Assembly: GCF_035594125.1 (NCBI RefSeq)
Contig: NC_087192.1
Location: 4,701,001 to 4,765,000 of the forward strand
Length of the DNA stretch: 64,000 nt
Direction of reading: 5' to 3'
From: Scylla paramamosain
Lineage: Eukaryota > Arthropoda > Malacostraca > Decapoda > Portunidae
Shown here in pieces: positions 15,746-28,401 of the stretch. Under the pieces are notes generated by a model, which saw nothing but the letters and a program-made list of their open reading frames with translations, made no database searches and had not been told where the DNA came from. Each line of letters opens with the position of its first letter. Positions within the stretch are counted from its first letter, which is position 1. A program made the translations under genes and the position numbers.

Positions 15746-16499
15746 GTGGTATCCGTTGCAGTAATGGTGCTGGAAGTAGCAGTTGGCATTAGTGGCATTA
15801 CTTTAAGCTGTGTTATAAGGAAACCGAACAGTCCAGCAAGCTTCTGTCCTCCCTTACTCTCGATAAGAACAAGTATACCAGACACTTCCTCACCACCGAA
15901 GTAGCATAACAAAAAATAGCCTTCCTTGTTCTGCTTGTGACCTGAACTCAATATGTTTTGGTCTGAACACACTCTTTTCCTACACCCTCTTTATCCTTCT
16001 CCGTCCCCTCGCCTTCAGGTAGTCATAGAAGGGTCGGTGGCGTGTGTGTGGGATCGCGTGGCAGCCTGAGGGGAAGCATACGTAGCCAGCTGACCTTTGT
16101 GGCTGAAATGCAGTATCAAGGAAGGACGTGAGGGTTGGGCGAAGGTAGAGATTTTCTATTATTAAGTTGGTGCGGCGTGGCAGTGTAAAGTAATTACGTG
16201 GAGTCGATTATTTTCAGTCCTGGAGGAGGCGGACGTAAGGGAAAGGAACCTCAGCCAACCGGGATATGTCAGGGGAGGGGAAGCACAGAGCTTGTTGTGT
16301 GTGTGTGTGTGTGGTTGTGTGTAGGTGTGAGTGTGGGTGTGTGTTAGTGTTATCTCGACTCAGATTTATGTGTTGGGTCGATTAGTGTGTGTGTGTTTTT
16401 TTTTTTTCTTTTTTTTTTGACATTATTGAAATATTGAGAAACATAAATTGAAAAATCATGTTCATAAATAGGTATTATAGTTGGGATGTTATTTATGTT
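15746..16499. other. Single-copy-like spacer
   Basis: Contains a short GT tract (16296-16350) and a T run (16397-16419). No gene recognised. Confidence 0.5.
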
Positions 16500-16511
16500 A
16501 TAGTACTAGTG

Positions 16512-16548
<37 letters not shown>

Positions 16549-16611
16549 AAGTAGTAGTGGTAGTAGTAGTAGTAGTAGAAGTAGTAGTTGTAGTAGTAGT
16601 TGTTGTAGTAG

Positions 16612-16683
<72 letters not shown>

Positions 16684-16820
16684 GAGTAGTAGTAGTATGA
16701 ATAGTAGTAGTAGTTTGTTGTTGTTGTTGTTGTTGTTATTGTTGTTCTTGTTATTGATGTTGCTGATGTTGTTGTTGTTGTTGTTGTTGTTATTGTTGTT
16801 GTCGTTGTTGTTGTTGTTGT
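16500..16820. repeat. (AGT)n then (TTG)n array, about 320 bases
   Basis: The largest trinucleotide tract: AGT units with scattered substitutions to 16711, then TTG/TTA units. Gives spurious poly-Ser, poly-Val, poly-Leu and poly-Asn frames. Confidence 0.96.
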
Positions 16821-17011
16821 CGGACAAAATACACTAGGAAAACTAACCATATCAAGAAAGAGAAGGAGGGGAAGCAGGAGGAACAGGAGGTGAATGAATC
16901 TAAAGAAAATAAGACAAGAATGAAAAGCAGAAAGAAAAGGTCAGACAGCAGAAGTAGAGCCTTACCATTACGCGAACCAACCACTTAAAGCAACGACTTC
17001 TTGGTAAAATA

Positions 17012-17014
<3 letters not shown>

Positions 17015-17075
<61 letters not shown>
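17015..17075. repeat. (GT)30 array
   Basis: Pure array. 17076-17630 after it is pyrimidine-rich then GC-richer spacer without a gene. Confidence 0.99.
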
Positions 17076-17076
<1 letters not shown>

Positions 17077-17625
17077 CGTAAAGAAAAGATCACCTCTCTG
17101 ATACGATCCTCGACAGACGCTCGCAGGATCTACAGAAGGTCCTGAAGTGCACTTTCTGATGGCGCTCCCTCCTGCCCTTTATTGTCTTAGGCTTTTACTG
17201 CAAGGGACACGGAGAGTGGTGAACCTACTCCACACCTTCCCTTCACGTCCGTTCTTGAGTTCCGTCCCTCTTTTCTCCCTCTCACCTTTCCTCTCCCCCT
17301 CAATCTTTCTCACCTTCCCCACCCAACCCTCCTCCCTGCTCTCTTCGTCCCTCCCTCCCTAGCTGCTTACATTTCACCGAGTGTTTGCTCACGTTCGCTT
17401 TTCCTGAGTCTGTGGTCTGGAACAAGATAATGGTGTGGAGAGACGGATGAGGAGGTCGGAGGAGAGTGAAGGGCGTTCGAGAACAACTGGAGAGGATTTT
17501 GTTATTAAACTTTTTTGTGTGTTTTGGCGGGAGTGATTGAGGTGGCGCCGTGTTGTGGGGGGCAGCGGGGGAGATAGTGAAATACGACAGGGTGTAACCG
17601 CAGACTTTTACATATTTTTTTCTGT

Positions 17626-18537
<912 letters not shown>

Positions 18538-18785
18538 ACAACCTCCTCCCCGTCCCATACCTTCCCATTACGTATTACCAAATCTCCCTCCCAGTATGTA
18601 ATGTTCTACCTAGCTAAACCTTCTCTCAGCCTCCTGCCACACCAAAGCCCTGCAACATACACAACCCTTTTCCCTTCCTGCACCATCCCATTACCCATTT
18701 CTGTATCGATCTATGCCTTTCTGTCCCTATATGAAATTTCCTAACTGACTAACCTTCCCCTTAGATTCCTGTCACACTTAAGGCC
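18538..18785. repeat. Two-copy tandem repeat, unit about 123 bp
   Basis: TCCCATTAC anchors at 18563 and 18686, ACAACC starts at 18538 and 18661, and similar ends around CTGCCACACC and CTGTCACACT mark two diverged copies. Confidence 0.55.
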
Positions 18786-19058
18786 TCCTGTTAGTCGCCT
18801 ACACAGAGTTGACGAGCACTTCCCCAGTCCTCTCACGCACGAATTTCAAGTTCTTACGCCCACTGGCAATTCCTGCTAATCTTCGCGCGTCCTCCGTCTG
18901 GGAGAATAAAGATTGCCAGATAGTCTTTATATTCTCGTGAAGATAATGACGCAGATTTCTTTTCTTCTTTATTGTCGTTGTGTTGTTGTTGTTTTTTTTT
19001 CTTGTTCTTGTTCTTGTTCCTGTTCTTTCTTCTCCTGGTTTCTTGTTCTTCTTCCTAT

Positions 19059-19081
19059 TCTTTTTCTTCTTCTTCTTCTTC

Positions 19082-19152
<71 letters not shown>

Positions 19153-19320
19153 TTTATTATCGTTACTATTATTATTATTGTTATTATTATTATTATTGTT
19201 ATTATTATTATTGTTGCTGCTGTTATTGTTGCTCTTGTTGTTATTATTATTATCATTATCATCATCATCATCATTATCATTATTATTACTATACTATTAC
19301 TACTACTACCACCACCAACA
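19059..19320. repeat. (TTC)n/(TTA)n array
   Basis: TTC units, then a pure TTA run (19083-19152), then interrupted TTA/TTG/ATC/ACC units. Confidence 0.95.
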
Positions 19321-20344
<1,024 letters not shown>

Positions 20345-20604
20345 GGTCAGTGGAAAAGAGTCAGATATATAGCAGAGGTAATTGTTCAGCTCGTCTATTG
20401 TTCTTGTTTTGTATATTTTGGTGTTTTCATTGTTTCGGGACCCGCGGCATGCGCTCGTATAGAAGCAGTATTTATATTTCTTTTTGCATCTGTCGTTTTT
20501 TTCTTTTTTTTTTTTTAGAAAGAGAGAGACAAATTGACAGAATGGCTGATGAAGTTTGAACAGAGAGGCTGGAAACTGTCAGGTGAAGGTTATTTAAGAG
20601 GAAA

Positions 20605-20625
20605 AGTGTGTGTGTGTGTGTGTGC

Positions 20626-20707
<82 letters not shown>
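20605..20707. repeat. Compound (GT)11/(GA)39 array
   Basis: GT run with one GC, then GA from 20629. Confidence 0.98.
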
Positions 20708-20710
<3 letters not shown>

Positions 20711-21350
20711 AAACGGACAGGCAGGCAAAAAAAAAAAAAAGCAGACCATTAAAAAAGACCTCAGTGACCCTCAGATCGTCATAGAGCTCTCCAGCAGCAA
20801 AACAATATCTAACCCCAGGAGACACGCAAAAAACATAGCAGTTAGCATTGAATATTCCATCAGTATCTCCCTCCCGCCTGGCCCCGAGCTGGATTCCTCT
20901 GTCCCCTTCCCCGCCAACCAACCAACTTTTCGGCTCAGTCTTATCTCCTGGGCATTATCGATTGAGACTCCGACTAATCTTGGGACTTTTACGACTCTGG
21001 GAATCCTAAAGTATCGAGTAAAGTAAAGGGTGAACAGAAATATTTTACCAGGATTCCGCACCCGATAATCACAAAATCTGCTGACGTACAGTTTTGCTTC
21101 TTGTAAGTTTGTCTCGCGCATAGTTTTCCGTGTGATTTGAAAATTTCTCTTATTGGATTTTTTTTTTTTTTTTTTGTCTCTGCTGGTGTGAGTTATCGTG
21201 GTAATTCTGAATGGAGGCTGGTGAAAGGGTGGAGATTGGAAGGTATTGGTGTTGAGTTAACGTGGAAAAATGAACAGCATTAGCGGTGAAGAGATAGCTG
21301 GATGGAATAGGTATTGTTGGATGTTGTATACTGAGACATGTGGATGAGAC
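20708..21350. other. Single-copy-like spacer
   Basis: The minus-strand 116-codon frame at 20771-21121 has ordinary composition but no recognised family. T run at 21160-21175. Not called. Confidence 0.5.
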
Positions 21351-21735
21351 GCATGTGGAAGTAAGGGAAAAAAGAAGGAGTGGAACGATACCAAAAGTGA
21401 GGGTGCAGTGGAAGTGAGTAATGGGAGAGGAGACGCAGGTGGAGCCAGTAGAGTAGAAGCCCTAGTTGGGGAGCGTGAAAAAGGAGCATGTGGAAGTGAA
21501 GGAATAGAAGTGGAAGGGCACCAAAGCTCCATGGTGTAGTGGAAGAGGCAGGAGGAGAGGAGATGCTGGTGGTGTCTGTAGAGTAGAGGCCTTGATTGTG
21601 TGATGAGGAAAAAGTGCCAGTGGAATCAAAGAAATAGGAGTGGAAAGGCAGCAGGAGTTCGTGGTATAGTGGCGGATCAGGAGAGTGAGGAGTGGGAGAA
21701 GAGGCGCTGGTGGTGGCGGCGGCGGCGGAGTCGTG
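21351..21735. repeat. Three-copy tandem repeat, unit about 130 bp
   Basis: GCATGTGGAAGT-type starts at 21351, 21486 and 21615. Inner anchors GTAGAGTAGA at 21448 and 21578 (offset 130). Purine-rich + strand; copies diverged but alignable by eye. Confidence 0.7.
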
Positions 21736-22030
21736 GCATTAATTCCTGTAACATTAATGGCGTAAAGCTGCCTTGGAATTAAATAAAGCCCCACAGACCC
21801 CATGCAAGAGCGGGGATCCAGAATTAGATAGGTTTTAGGTAAGAGGGTATGATGACCTTGGGGGCGAAAGCGATTGAGGTGGTTGATCAATAGTGATGAC
21901 AGTGCCATAGTTGCTAGTGGTTTGGCCGCTCAGTGGTGCCGGTGCAGCCGCCTCGACAGTACCTCGCCCGCCAGCTCGCTCGCTCTCCGGCCGTAAAGGA
22001 CAGTGCCGCTAGGTGAGGACAGTGACTTTG
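21736..22030. other. GC-richer segment before the GT-rich tract
   Basis: Normal complexity; holds the weak candidate non-coding exon at 21932-22012. Confidence 0.4.
21932..22012 (+). promoter_or_regulatory. Weak candidate 5' non-coding exon and start site upstream of NCKX
   Basis: A GC-rich stretch begins near a TCAGTG initiator-like motif (A at 21932) and ends in CTAG|GTGAGG, a fair donor with GT at 22013. It lies 1.5 kb before the acceptor at 23531. There is no TATA box or transcript evidence, and such motif pairs occur by chance. Confidence 0.2.
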
Positions 22031-22194
22031 TGTGTATGTGTGGATAAGTGTTTGTGTAGCTGTGGGTGTGTGGGTGTGAGTGTGTTTTTGTGTGTTTGTG
22101 TGCTTGTGACGGGCGGGGAGACTGGTGGTAAGGTGGATACGTGTAGAGTGTAAGTGCGTTGTGTGTGTGTGTGTGGGTGGGTGGGTGGCTGAGT

Positions 22195-22218
22195 GGGTGG
22201 GTGGGTGGGTGGGTGGGT
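22195..22218 (+). repeat. (GGGT)6 with quadruplex-forming potential
   Basis: Six perfect GGGT units, preceded by a second GGGT cluster (22175-22188), within GT-rich sequence 22030-22225. G3T1 repeats are among the most stable parallel G-quadruplex formers known. The tract lies 1.3 kb upstream of the NCKX exon, in its probable 5' intron. Confidence 0.9.
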
Positions 22219-22342
22219 GTGTAAGTGAGGGAAGGTATGTTCTGGAAAGTGCACATTTCTTGATACAGTTGCTGATTGTGCTACGAACACTGAAAAAAAT
22301 CTGTCAGAAAGTAGGTCAGTAGTGATCTTTTTTATCGACTCT

Positions 22343-22344
<2 letters not shown>

Positions 22345-22395
<51 letters not shown>

Positions 22396-22406
22396 TGTGC
22401 GTGCGT
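22345..22406. repeat. (GT)n array, about 28 units
   Basis: Nearly pure, with an AT and two GC interruptions at the 3' end. Confidence 0.97.
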
Positions 22407-22650
22407 TGTGGTAGCGGTGGTGGCGGCAACGGAAGCACTGCAGTGGCCACGGCGGGGAGGTGACAGTCTGGTGCGGGAATCAATGAAGGTGTGATGTGTC
22501 GCAACAACTGGTGAACAGCAGCGAGCAGTGAGTGGCGGCAGTGTGTGAGGGGCGCAAGATGGGGCGACAGCTGGGCGTCAAGCGAATGCCACCACCCTGC
22601 CCTGGAAGAACTGTGTGAGGCAAGGAGGAGGCGTTTGGGAGTGTCGGATT

Positions 22651-22653
<3 letters not shown>

Positions 22654-22711
<58 letters not shown>
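22654..22711. repeat. (GA)29 array
   Basis: Pure array in the probable NCKX 5' intron. 22712-23130 after it is ordinary spacer. Confidence 0.98.
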
Positions 22712-22713
<2 letters not shown>

Positions 22714-23130
22714 GGTCCATAAACGCCAAAACGATAACTGTCGTGGCATAAAGTGAGGCAGTTTCCTAAAGGACAGTGTTGCTGGTGGACGTTTCCATCA
22801 CACTAAGAAGACTACTCGTTTGAAGACCGCTAGAAAATAGTGCTGCTGTGTCAGTGAAGAATAAGAATATTGCATTTCTTACGTGAGGCTTCGTGGAAAT
22901 CTGTGGCAGAGTTTCATAGAAGTGCAATGGACGAGTTTGCTGAGGTGCGGGTGACGTAACTGTTACAGCGACGTTATGACACTTTAGGGATTTTCTAACA
23001 TTCGAAGGAACAAAAGTAAAATAATATGTGTGCTGGACGTGGAATAATGGCTGTAATTGTAAATAATAAATAACGCTACTGACCCTCATCGGTGAAGGGG
23101 GAGGGAAGGGGGACTCGGCCGCCGCAGCCT

Positions 23131-23195
23131 ACCACCACCCCCACCACCACCACCACCACCACCACCACCACCACCACCACCACCACCACCCACCC
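23131..23195. repeat. (CCA)20 array
   Basis: Nearly pure trinucleotide array 336 bases upstream of the NCKX acceptor. Confidence 0.97.
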
Positions 23196-23501
23196 GTCCC
23201 CCTCCATCCACCGCCAGTTGAAAGGTGTTGTGCTGCCTGCTGGCTGAAAAGTAATCAGGTTATCATAAAGAGCGCACTTTCATGTTTGTTTGTCTTTTCT
23301 TTACTGCATTGGACGCTAAAGTTCAGTATAAGATTTCTTTCGCGTGTTGCTTGTGTCGATGGCAGCCATCGTATGGCCGGGTGGCCGTTCCCTTTGCATC
23401 GCGGGGCTACAAGATAAATGAGAGGCAAATGGCCCACCAGTCATAATTCATGGTTGTTTGTCTACAAGCCGCGCCGCTGCAGAATGCGGGCCTCAACTCA
23501 T

Positions 23502-23531
23502 TTCTAACTGGTGTTTTCTTTCTCCTTGCAG
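23502..23531 (+). promoter_or_regulatory. Splice acceptor of the NCKX exon with branch point and pyrimidine tract
   Basis: A branch-point-like TTCTAAC (A at 23507) lies 24 bases before the AG at 23530-23531, with a T/C-rich tract between them and no AG in the interval. This places the exon start at 23532 and means that the ATG at 23450, in frame and upstream, is intronic. An upstream 5' non-coding exon must therefore exist. Confidence 0.85.
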
Positions 23532-23602
23532 GACATGATGGTGAGAGCACGCCCGGCGGGGACGTATCCTCGTCTCCAACAGTGACCGCCGCCGCCCATG
23601 CA
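23532..23602 (+). other. 5' UTR part of the NCKX exon, containing a 16-codon upstream ORF
   Basis: Between the acceptor and the main ATG lie two adjacent ATGs (23535 and 23538) that open a 16-codon frame closing at TGA 23583-23585, 17 bases before the main start. It is out of frame with the exchanger. The main frame is also open from the acceptor, so translation could begin in a spliced upstream exon; that cannot be settled here. Confidence 0.6.
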
Positions 23603-24463
23603 ATGACAGCCATTCCTCGAAACGCGCCCCTCCGGCGGCGTCGCCGCTGGCACGGCCTGCTGCAGCTGGGAGGGGTTACCGTTTTCACCTTCGGCTTTGT
23701 GGGCGCCGCCATCTTGCTGCAGGGGGCGCCATCCCCACCCTACGCTTCCCGACACTTATCCCCTCGAAATATCCGGCTCTCTGCGGGTTCAAGATCCCTC
23801 CTCCAGGCGACCTCAACAGAGCAGAGTGAGGTTCCTGAGACTTCCCCCGAGCCCGCCAATGAGTCTGCTCCCGCCGATGACCCGCTCTTCCCGCCCGACC
23901 TCTTCACGCTGGAAGAGCGGAGAAAGGGCGCCATCCTGCTCCATGTGCTGGGCATGATATACATGTTCGTGGCCCTCGCCATCGTGTGCGACGAGTTCTT
24001 TGTGCCCGCTCTTGACGTCATCATAGAGAAGCTGCAGATCTCAGAGGACGTCGCCGGCGCCACGTTCATGGCCGCTGGCGGCTCTGCCCCGGAACTGTTC
24101 ACGTCCGTCATCGGCGTGTTCATCAGCTTCGACGACGTGGGCATCGGCACCATCGTGGGCTCGGCTGTGTTTAATATTTTGTTTGTGATCGGCATGTGTG
24201 TGTTGTTTTCCAAGACGGTGTTAGACTTGACGTGGTGGCCGCTGTTCCGCGACGTGACCTTCTACAGCATAGCGCTGCTCATGCTGGTGGTGTGCTTTTT
24301 GGATAACAATGTGTACTGGTACGAGGCTCTCGTCATGTTCCTTTTGTACATTGCCTATTGCCTATTCATGAAGTTCAACGCCGACGTTGAGCGCTTCGTC
24401 AAGAAACACCTCAACCGCAACAAGGTGACCCGCGTCTGCTCCACCGACCAACTTGTGCCAAAC
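23603..24463 (+). CDS. Nckx30C: K+-dependent Na+/Ca2+ exchanger (NCKX), N-terminal coding exon, partial
   Basis: Encodes the first 287 residues of an SLC24-family exchanger, a plasma-membrane antiporter that exports Ca2+ and K+ in exchange for Na+. Seen: an Arg-rich cytosolic start (residues 10-15), a hydrophobic segment (about 21-40), a Ser/Pro/Glu-rich loop with an N-glycosylation sequon (N86-E-S), a conserved FTLEERR stretch (101-107), a first membrane span (about 109-131) and the alpha-1 repeat with [17 protein letters not shown] (152-168) and [12 protein letters not shown] (186-197). E164 corresponds to the conserved ion-binding Glu of the family. Further hydrophobic spans lie at about 218-233 and 239-256. 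The exon ends at a phase-0 donor. The cytosolic loop and alpha-2 repeat are not found downstream in the window, so the gene is cut by the window edge rather than broken. The start at 23603 is the first in-frame ATG after the acceptor. The wording of the alpha-1 region favours the Nckx30C/SLC24A1-A2 branch; the symbol is a best guess, the family is near certain. Confidence 0.93.
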
Positions 24464-24469
24464 GTGAGT
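24461..24469 (+). promoter_or_regulatory. Splice donor AAC|GTGAGT ending the NCKX exon
   Basis: Matches the extended donor consensus GTRAGT. It falls exactly between codons (phase 0). Residues after it lose all similarity to NCKX proteins, which supports the exon ending at 24463. Confidence 0.88.
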
Positions 24470-24577
24470 ACCGCCTCCCTCACTGCTCCGTGTACCTTGC
24501 TGCCGTGCCTTGCCACCCTCATGTTCCACACAGTGACTCCGGCAGGACTGCCAGTAGACCGGTCCATCATGGCTTAG
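24464..24577 (+). other. Intronic read-through tail of the NCKX exon (37 codons then TAG)
   Basis: If the donor at 24464 is not used, the exchanger frame continues for 37 codons of low-similarity sequence and stops at 24575-24577. The product would carry only the N-terminal half with alpha-1. No AATAAA is seen between here and about 25000, so a stable mRNA ending here is not supported. Confidence 0.4.
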
Positions 24578-25310
24578 TGCAACACGCTCACTCTCCTCCC
24601 ATGGCTGTCAGGGCCAGGGAGGACAAAATTATCCGTTGTGGAAATATAGACACTTTTCTGCCATAAGACACCAGAAAGACATCCAATATCACATTGTTAC
24701 AAACACTGCTTGAAGGAACCCATGGTAGTTAAGCTGATCTCAGTCACACCGACGATCGGGATCAGGTTTGTCCCTCGCTTCGTTTTGACAGTATTAATCT
24801 TCCCCTACAAAGTTGTTCCAAATCGCCGCGTCCCAAACCCACCAACCGCGCCGCTCCTCCGTCATTCACGACACCCATATCCCCGACACATTACCCCTAA
24901 CACCTGTACCCACACTTAAGATGCGCAATCGTCTGCCTAACATATTAAACCCAATGTATAATCACAAACACTAGCATCGCACTAGTAGTTCCGTTCGTCC
25001 CTTCACCTTTCCTGTTCCCTTCCTGTCCCTATCGCGTCCCTTCAGCACCCGGTCATGCCCTAACGTAAAGTCCCCTGCAAAGTCTAGCTCTCCCTTATGA
25101 GGCCAACGTGGCGATCGACTTACTGCTCGGATTAGGAAGTCGTCATAGAGAATACTGTGTTCTCATTACCACCTACATTCCCTCACAGCCGCGGGTCAGC
25201 GTCTCGCCCCGCCTCGTGCACACCAGCTTGGGTTCACCATCTGATTTTACTCTGATGGGGGATAAGTAACATGGGACGCCTCTTAGTTCATAGGGTTCGA
25301 AGTTAAAACT

Positions 25311-25315
<5 letters not shown>
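24578..25315. other. Intronic single-copy-like DNA after the NCKX exon
   Basis: Normal-complexity sequence without long arrays. No further NCKX exon or AATAAA is recognised. It is C-rich between about 24800 and 25080. Assigned to the intron because it follows the donor. Confidence 0.5.

Positions 25316-25371
<56 letters not shown>
25316..25371. repeat. (GA)27 array ending in G6
   Basis: Pure array. 25372-25905 after it is T-rich spacer with no gene. Confidence 0.98.
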
Positions 25372-25376
<5 letters not shown>

Positions 25377-25902
25377 TTAAGAGGCATAAGGGATCGTGTT
25401 TGAAGTTCGATGATAGAGAACTTAAAGGAAAAAATAAGAAAAAGTCTTTTAAAAGCACCCAAAACACTTAACCTGAATGCACATGAAGCTTTTTTTTTCT
25501 ACCTTCCTTTTCTTTTACTTTTTTCACCCTCCTTTTTTTTTACTTTTTTTTCACCCTCTTCTTTTTATTGAGCTTTGAAACATAGTCACTGGGGTTCCTT
25601 TACTCGCCTGACCTTGGCTTTCCATTTCTCTTTGTCCGAGTCACGCGTCCTAAGCCAGTGTGATGAGTAGTAGCAGCAGCGGCAGCAACCAAAGACCTGG
25701 AGGAGCAGTGTGGTCAAATGAACTTCTGATTAACGTGAACACTGAAGGAGGGAATCGAAATGTTATGCTTTTTCCTCCCACCTTTTCTACTTTGTGTTTT
25801 TTTTTTCTTTTTTTCTTTGCTTGTTTATTTTTTTCTTAATTTTCATTCTGTTTCTCTATTCATCTTTTCTCTATGCATAACCCTTTTTTTTACCTCTTGT
25901 AC

Positions 25903-26031
<129 letters not shown>

Positions 26032-26240
26032 CATATTTTTTTTCAGTCCTATTTCTTTTCCCCACCCCTCACACCTATCTTCCCTCAACCCCTTTTCCTC
26101 CATTCTATCGTCTTCATCCTCCTTTATCTCCCTATCGTTCCCTCCTTAACCCTTTTCCTCATCTATCGTCCTCATCACCTTTCCTCCTCCTATCTTTTCC
26201 ACTCTCTCTCTCTTTCTCTCTCTTTCTCTCTCTCTCTCTC

Positions 26241-27360
26241 CCTTCACACAACCTCGGCGGCGGCAGCACCAGCTAATGACTCCTCTGGAAATAGCCTGAT
26301 ATCGCCTTCCCCCTCCCTTTCGATCAAGCGGCCTCCCTTCGCCTCTTCAGCTCGCCTCTTCCATCTTCACCCTCCCTCCGTCGCCGCCTTTCCCTCTTGT
26401 GAGTTACAGCTTTACCACCGGCCCCTCGCATGTGTTAAGGCCGGGGGCGAGGGGGAGAAGGCTTGCTGAGGGAAGGAGAGGGGAGAACAAGGGCAAGCGC
26501 TCTGGGTAAAGGGGATAACGCTACACTCTTTTATTCGCTGTATAAGACGCGGCACGTGGGGATGCTTCTGTTTAGGTGTTTTGTTTTCAAGAGGAGGAGG
26601 AAGAGGAGGAGGAGGGAATGATGGCTGTAAGTCTAAAGTAGGATAACAGAGGAAATACTTGAGGTTATGGCTATCTTTTCAGTAAGTGTTTAACATTTTT
26701 TTATATATATTTTTTTTTCTCCTTGATGTACGTAAAGAGCAGGTGTTTTGAGAAGTATGGCATTTCGTTGCTTTATTTCAGTAACGCTAGACGATTCGAC
26801 TGAGGAGTAATTAAAACAACACGCACTGGAATATTTGAACCGCCTGATTACTGTTCTGTCAGTGGCTTTATTTTTCAGAACTATATTATAAACTCTATAT
26901 CTGAGGTTGACGTGGTTAAGGGTGTGAATGACGTGTGTGTGTGAAGGTGTGGTGCTTTGTCTGGGCCGCTCCGTGTGAAATTGCCGGTCTGATATACAGG
27001 TAGATAGACACTCTAGATAAATTTGCAATAGACAGTTTTATTACTATAGGCAAGCCATATAAAGTACTCAAAGATGTATTCCTCATTCTTATACATGAAT
27101 ATCTACGTAAACGACACAGAGGAATAATGAATAAAGTTAAATTAAAGTGAGTAAATCAATGATGGTGATGGTTTCCCTGGTGTTGATGATGATGATGATG
27201 CTTAAAATTCCAGCTGACCGAGTCTTCAAACACACGAAATAAACACGGAAAGTTCGGACAGAAAAGTGTGAACAAAAATAATTGGAAACAAGTTCAATTA
27301 TAATTCATATTTCAATAGAGCGGTTTATTGAGTCTGATCGGGAGGGCTGAAAAACACCCG

Positions 27361-27364
<4 letters not shown>
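26241..27364. other. Single-copy-like spacer
   Basis: GC-richer to about 26480, then AT-rich. No exon recognised. Small (GAT)n at 27185-27200. Confidence 0.5.

Positions 27365-27441
<77 letters not shown>
27365..27441. repeat. (GA)38 array
   Basis: Pure array. Confidence 0.99.
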
Positions 27442-27444
<3 letters not shown>

Positions 27445-27620
27445 GGGCAGCGGCCGAGGACATCAAAGGGTGCAGGCGTGAGGATGTTTTTCACCTCGAG
27501 GCCTCAATTGCATTTGTGGTTTTCAGAATAAAAGAAAAAAATATGACAGGGAACGAAAAATATATAGAGAAAAATTCACTTTTAATTAATGATAACACAG
27601 CGCGATTTTATTTATCTTTC

Positions 27621-27622
<2 letters not shown>

Positions 27623-27660
<38 letters not shown>
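27623..27660. repeat. (GT)19 array
   Basis: Pure array. Confidence 0.99.
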
Positions 27661-27661
<1 letters not shown>

Positions 27662-27805
27662 GATAAATGGAAATTGGAAGACATCAATAAGGGCGACCTT
27701 GACGTATCGAAAGGTGTGAAAAACAACTTAGTGGGTCACGGAGGAGTGGACGGCGGAAAGGGTCTGGGAGGGGAGGGAAGGGGGCTTAATGGGGCGTAGA
27801 GAACT

Positions 27806-27808
<3 letters not shown>

Positions 27809-27886
<78 letters not shown>
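27809..27886. repeat. (GA)39 array
   Basis: Pure array, 43 bases before a long CA array. Confidence 0.99.
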
Positions 27887-27889
<3 letters not shown>

Positions 27890-27926
27890 GAATATTTGTC
27901 GAAGAAAGCCCCTGTGATGTGAAATA

Positions 27927-27929
<3 letters not shown>

Positions 27930-28015
<86 letters not shown>
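27930..28015. repeat. (CA)43 array
   Basis: Pure array. Confidence 0.99.
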
Positions 28016-28020
<5 letters not shown>

Positions 28021-28064
28021 ACAGTTACAGCCACTTAATTAAAAAGATCGAGCATCCTCCTTCT

Positions 28065-28160
28065 CCTCTTCCTCATCCTCCTCCTCCTCCTCCTCCTCCT
28101 CCTCCTCCTCCTCCTCCTCCTCCTCCTCCTCCTCCTCCTCCTCCTCCTCCTCCTCCTCCT
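28065..28160. repeat. (CTC)n array, about 30 units
   Basis: Pure from about 28077. Confidence 0.97.
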
Positions 28161-28308
28161 TCTTCTCTTCCTTGTCCCTCCGTAGCAGTAGGAGGCATTC
28201 AATATGTAAATAATTGGTTGTTGCTACGGGCAGCCACTCCTGTTGACCAGCCCAATATGGTGGTATCGATCCTCGCCCCGCCTCCTGCTGCCTTTCTTCA
28301 TCTACCTT

Positions 28309-28311
<3 letters not shown>

Positions 28312-28398
<87 letters not shown>
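28312..28398. repeat. (CT)43 array
   Basis: Pure array, followed by pyrimidine-rich filler to about 29035. Confidence 0.99.

Positions 28399-28401
<3 letters not shown>

Noticed and set aside
20771..21121. 116-codon minus-strand frame of normal composition
   Set aside because: No recognised domain, no splice context and no conserved motif; random frames of this size are expected in 64 kb.
22509..22534. Possible splice donor GCA|GTGAGT near 22519
   Set aside because: The base before GT is A rather than G, and there is no supporting promoter or acceptor; kept out of the gene model.
23450..23531. Upstream in-frame ATG of the exchanger frame at 23450
   Set aside because: A branch point, pyrimidine tract and AG lie between it and the conserved region, so the 27 codons before 23531 are best read as intron.
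23407..23755. Minus-strand frames over the NCKX exon
   Set aside because: Shadows of the coding exon on the opposite strand; no family similarity.
25293..25303. tRNA B-box-like GGTTCGAAG
   Set aside because: The B box is incomplete (the final CC is missing) and no A box or cloverleaf can be drawn around it.
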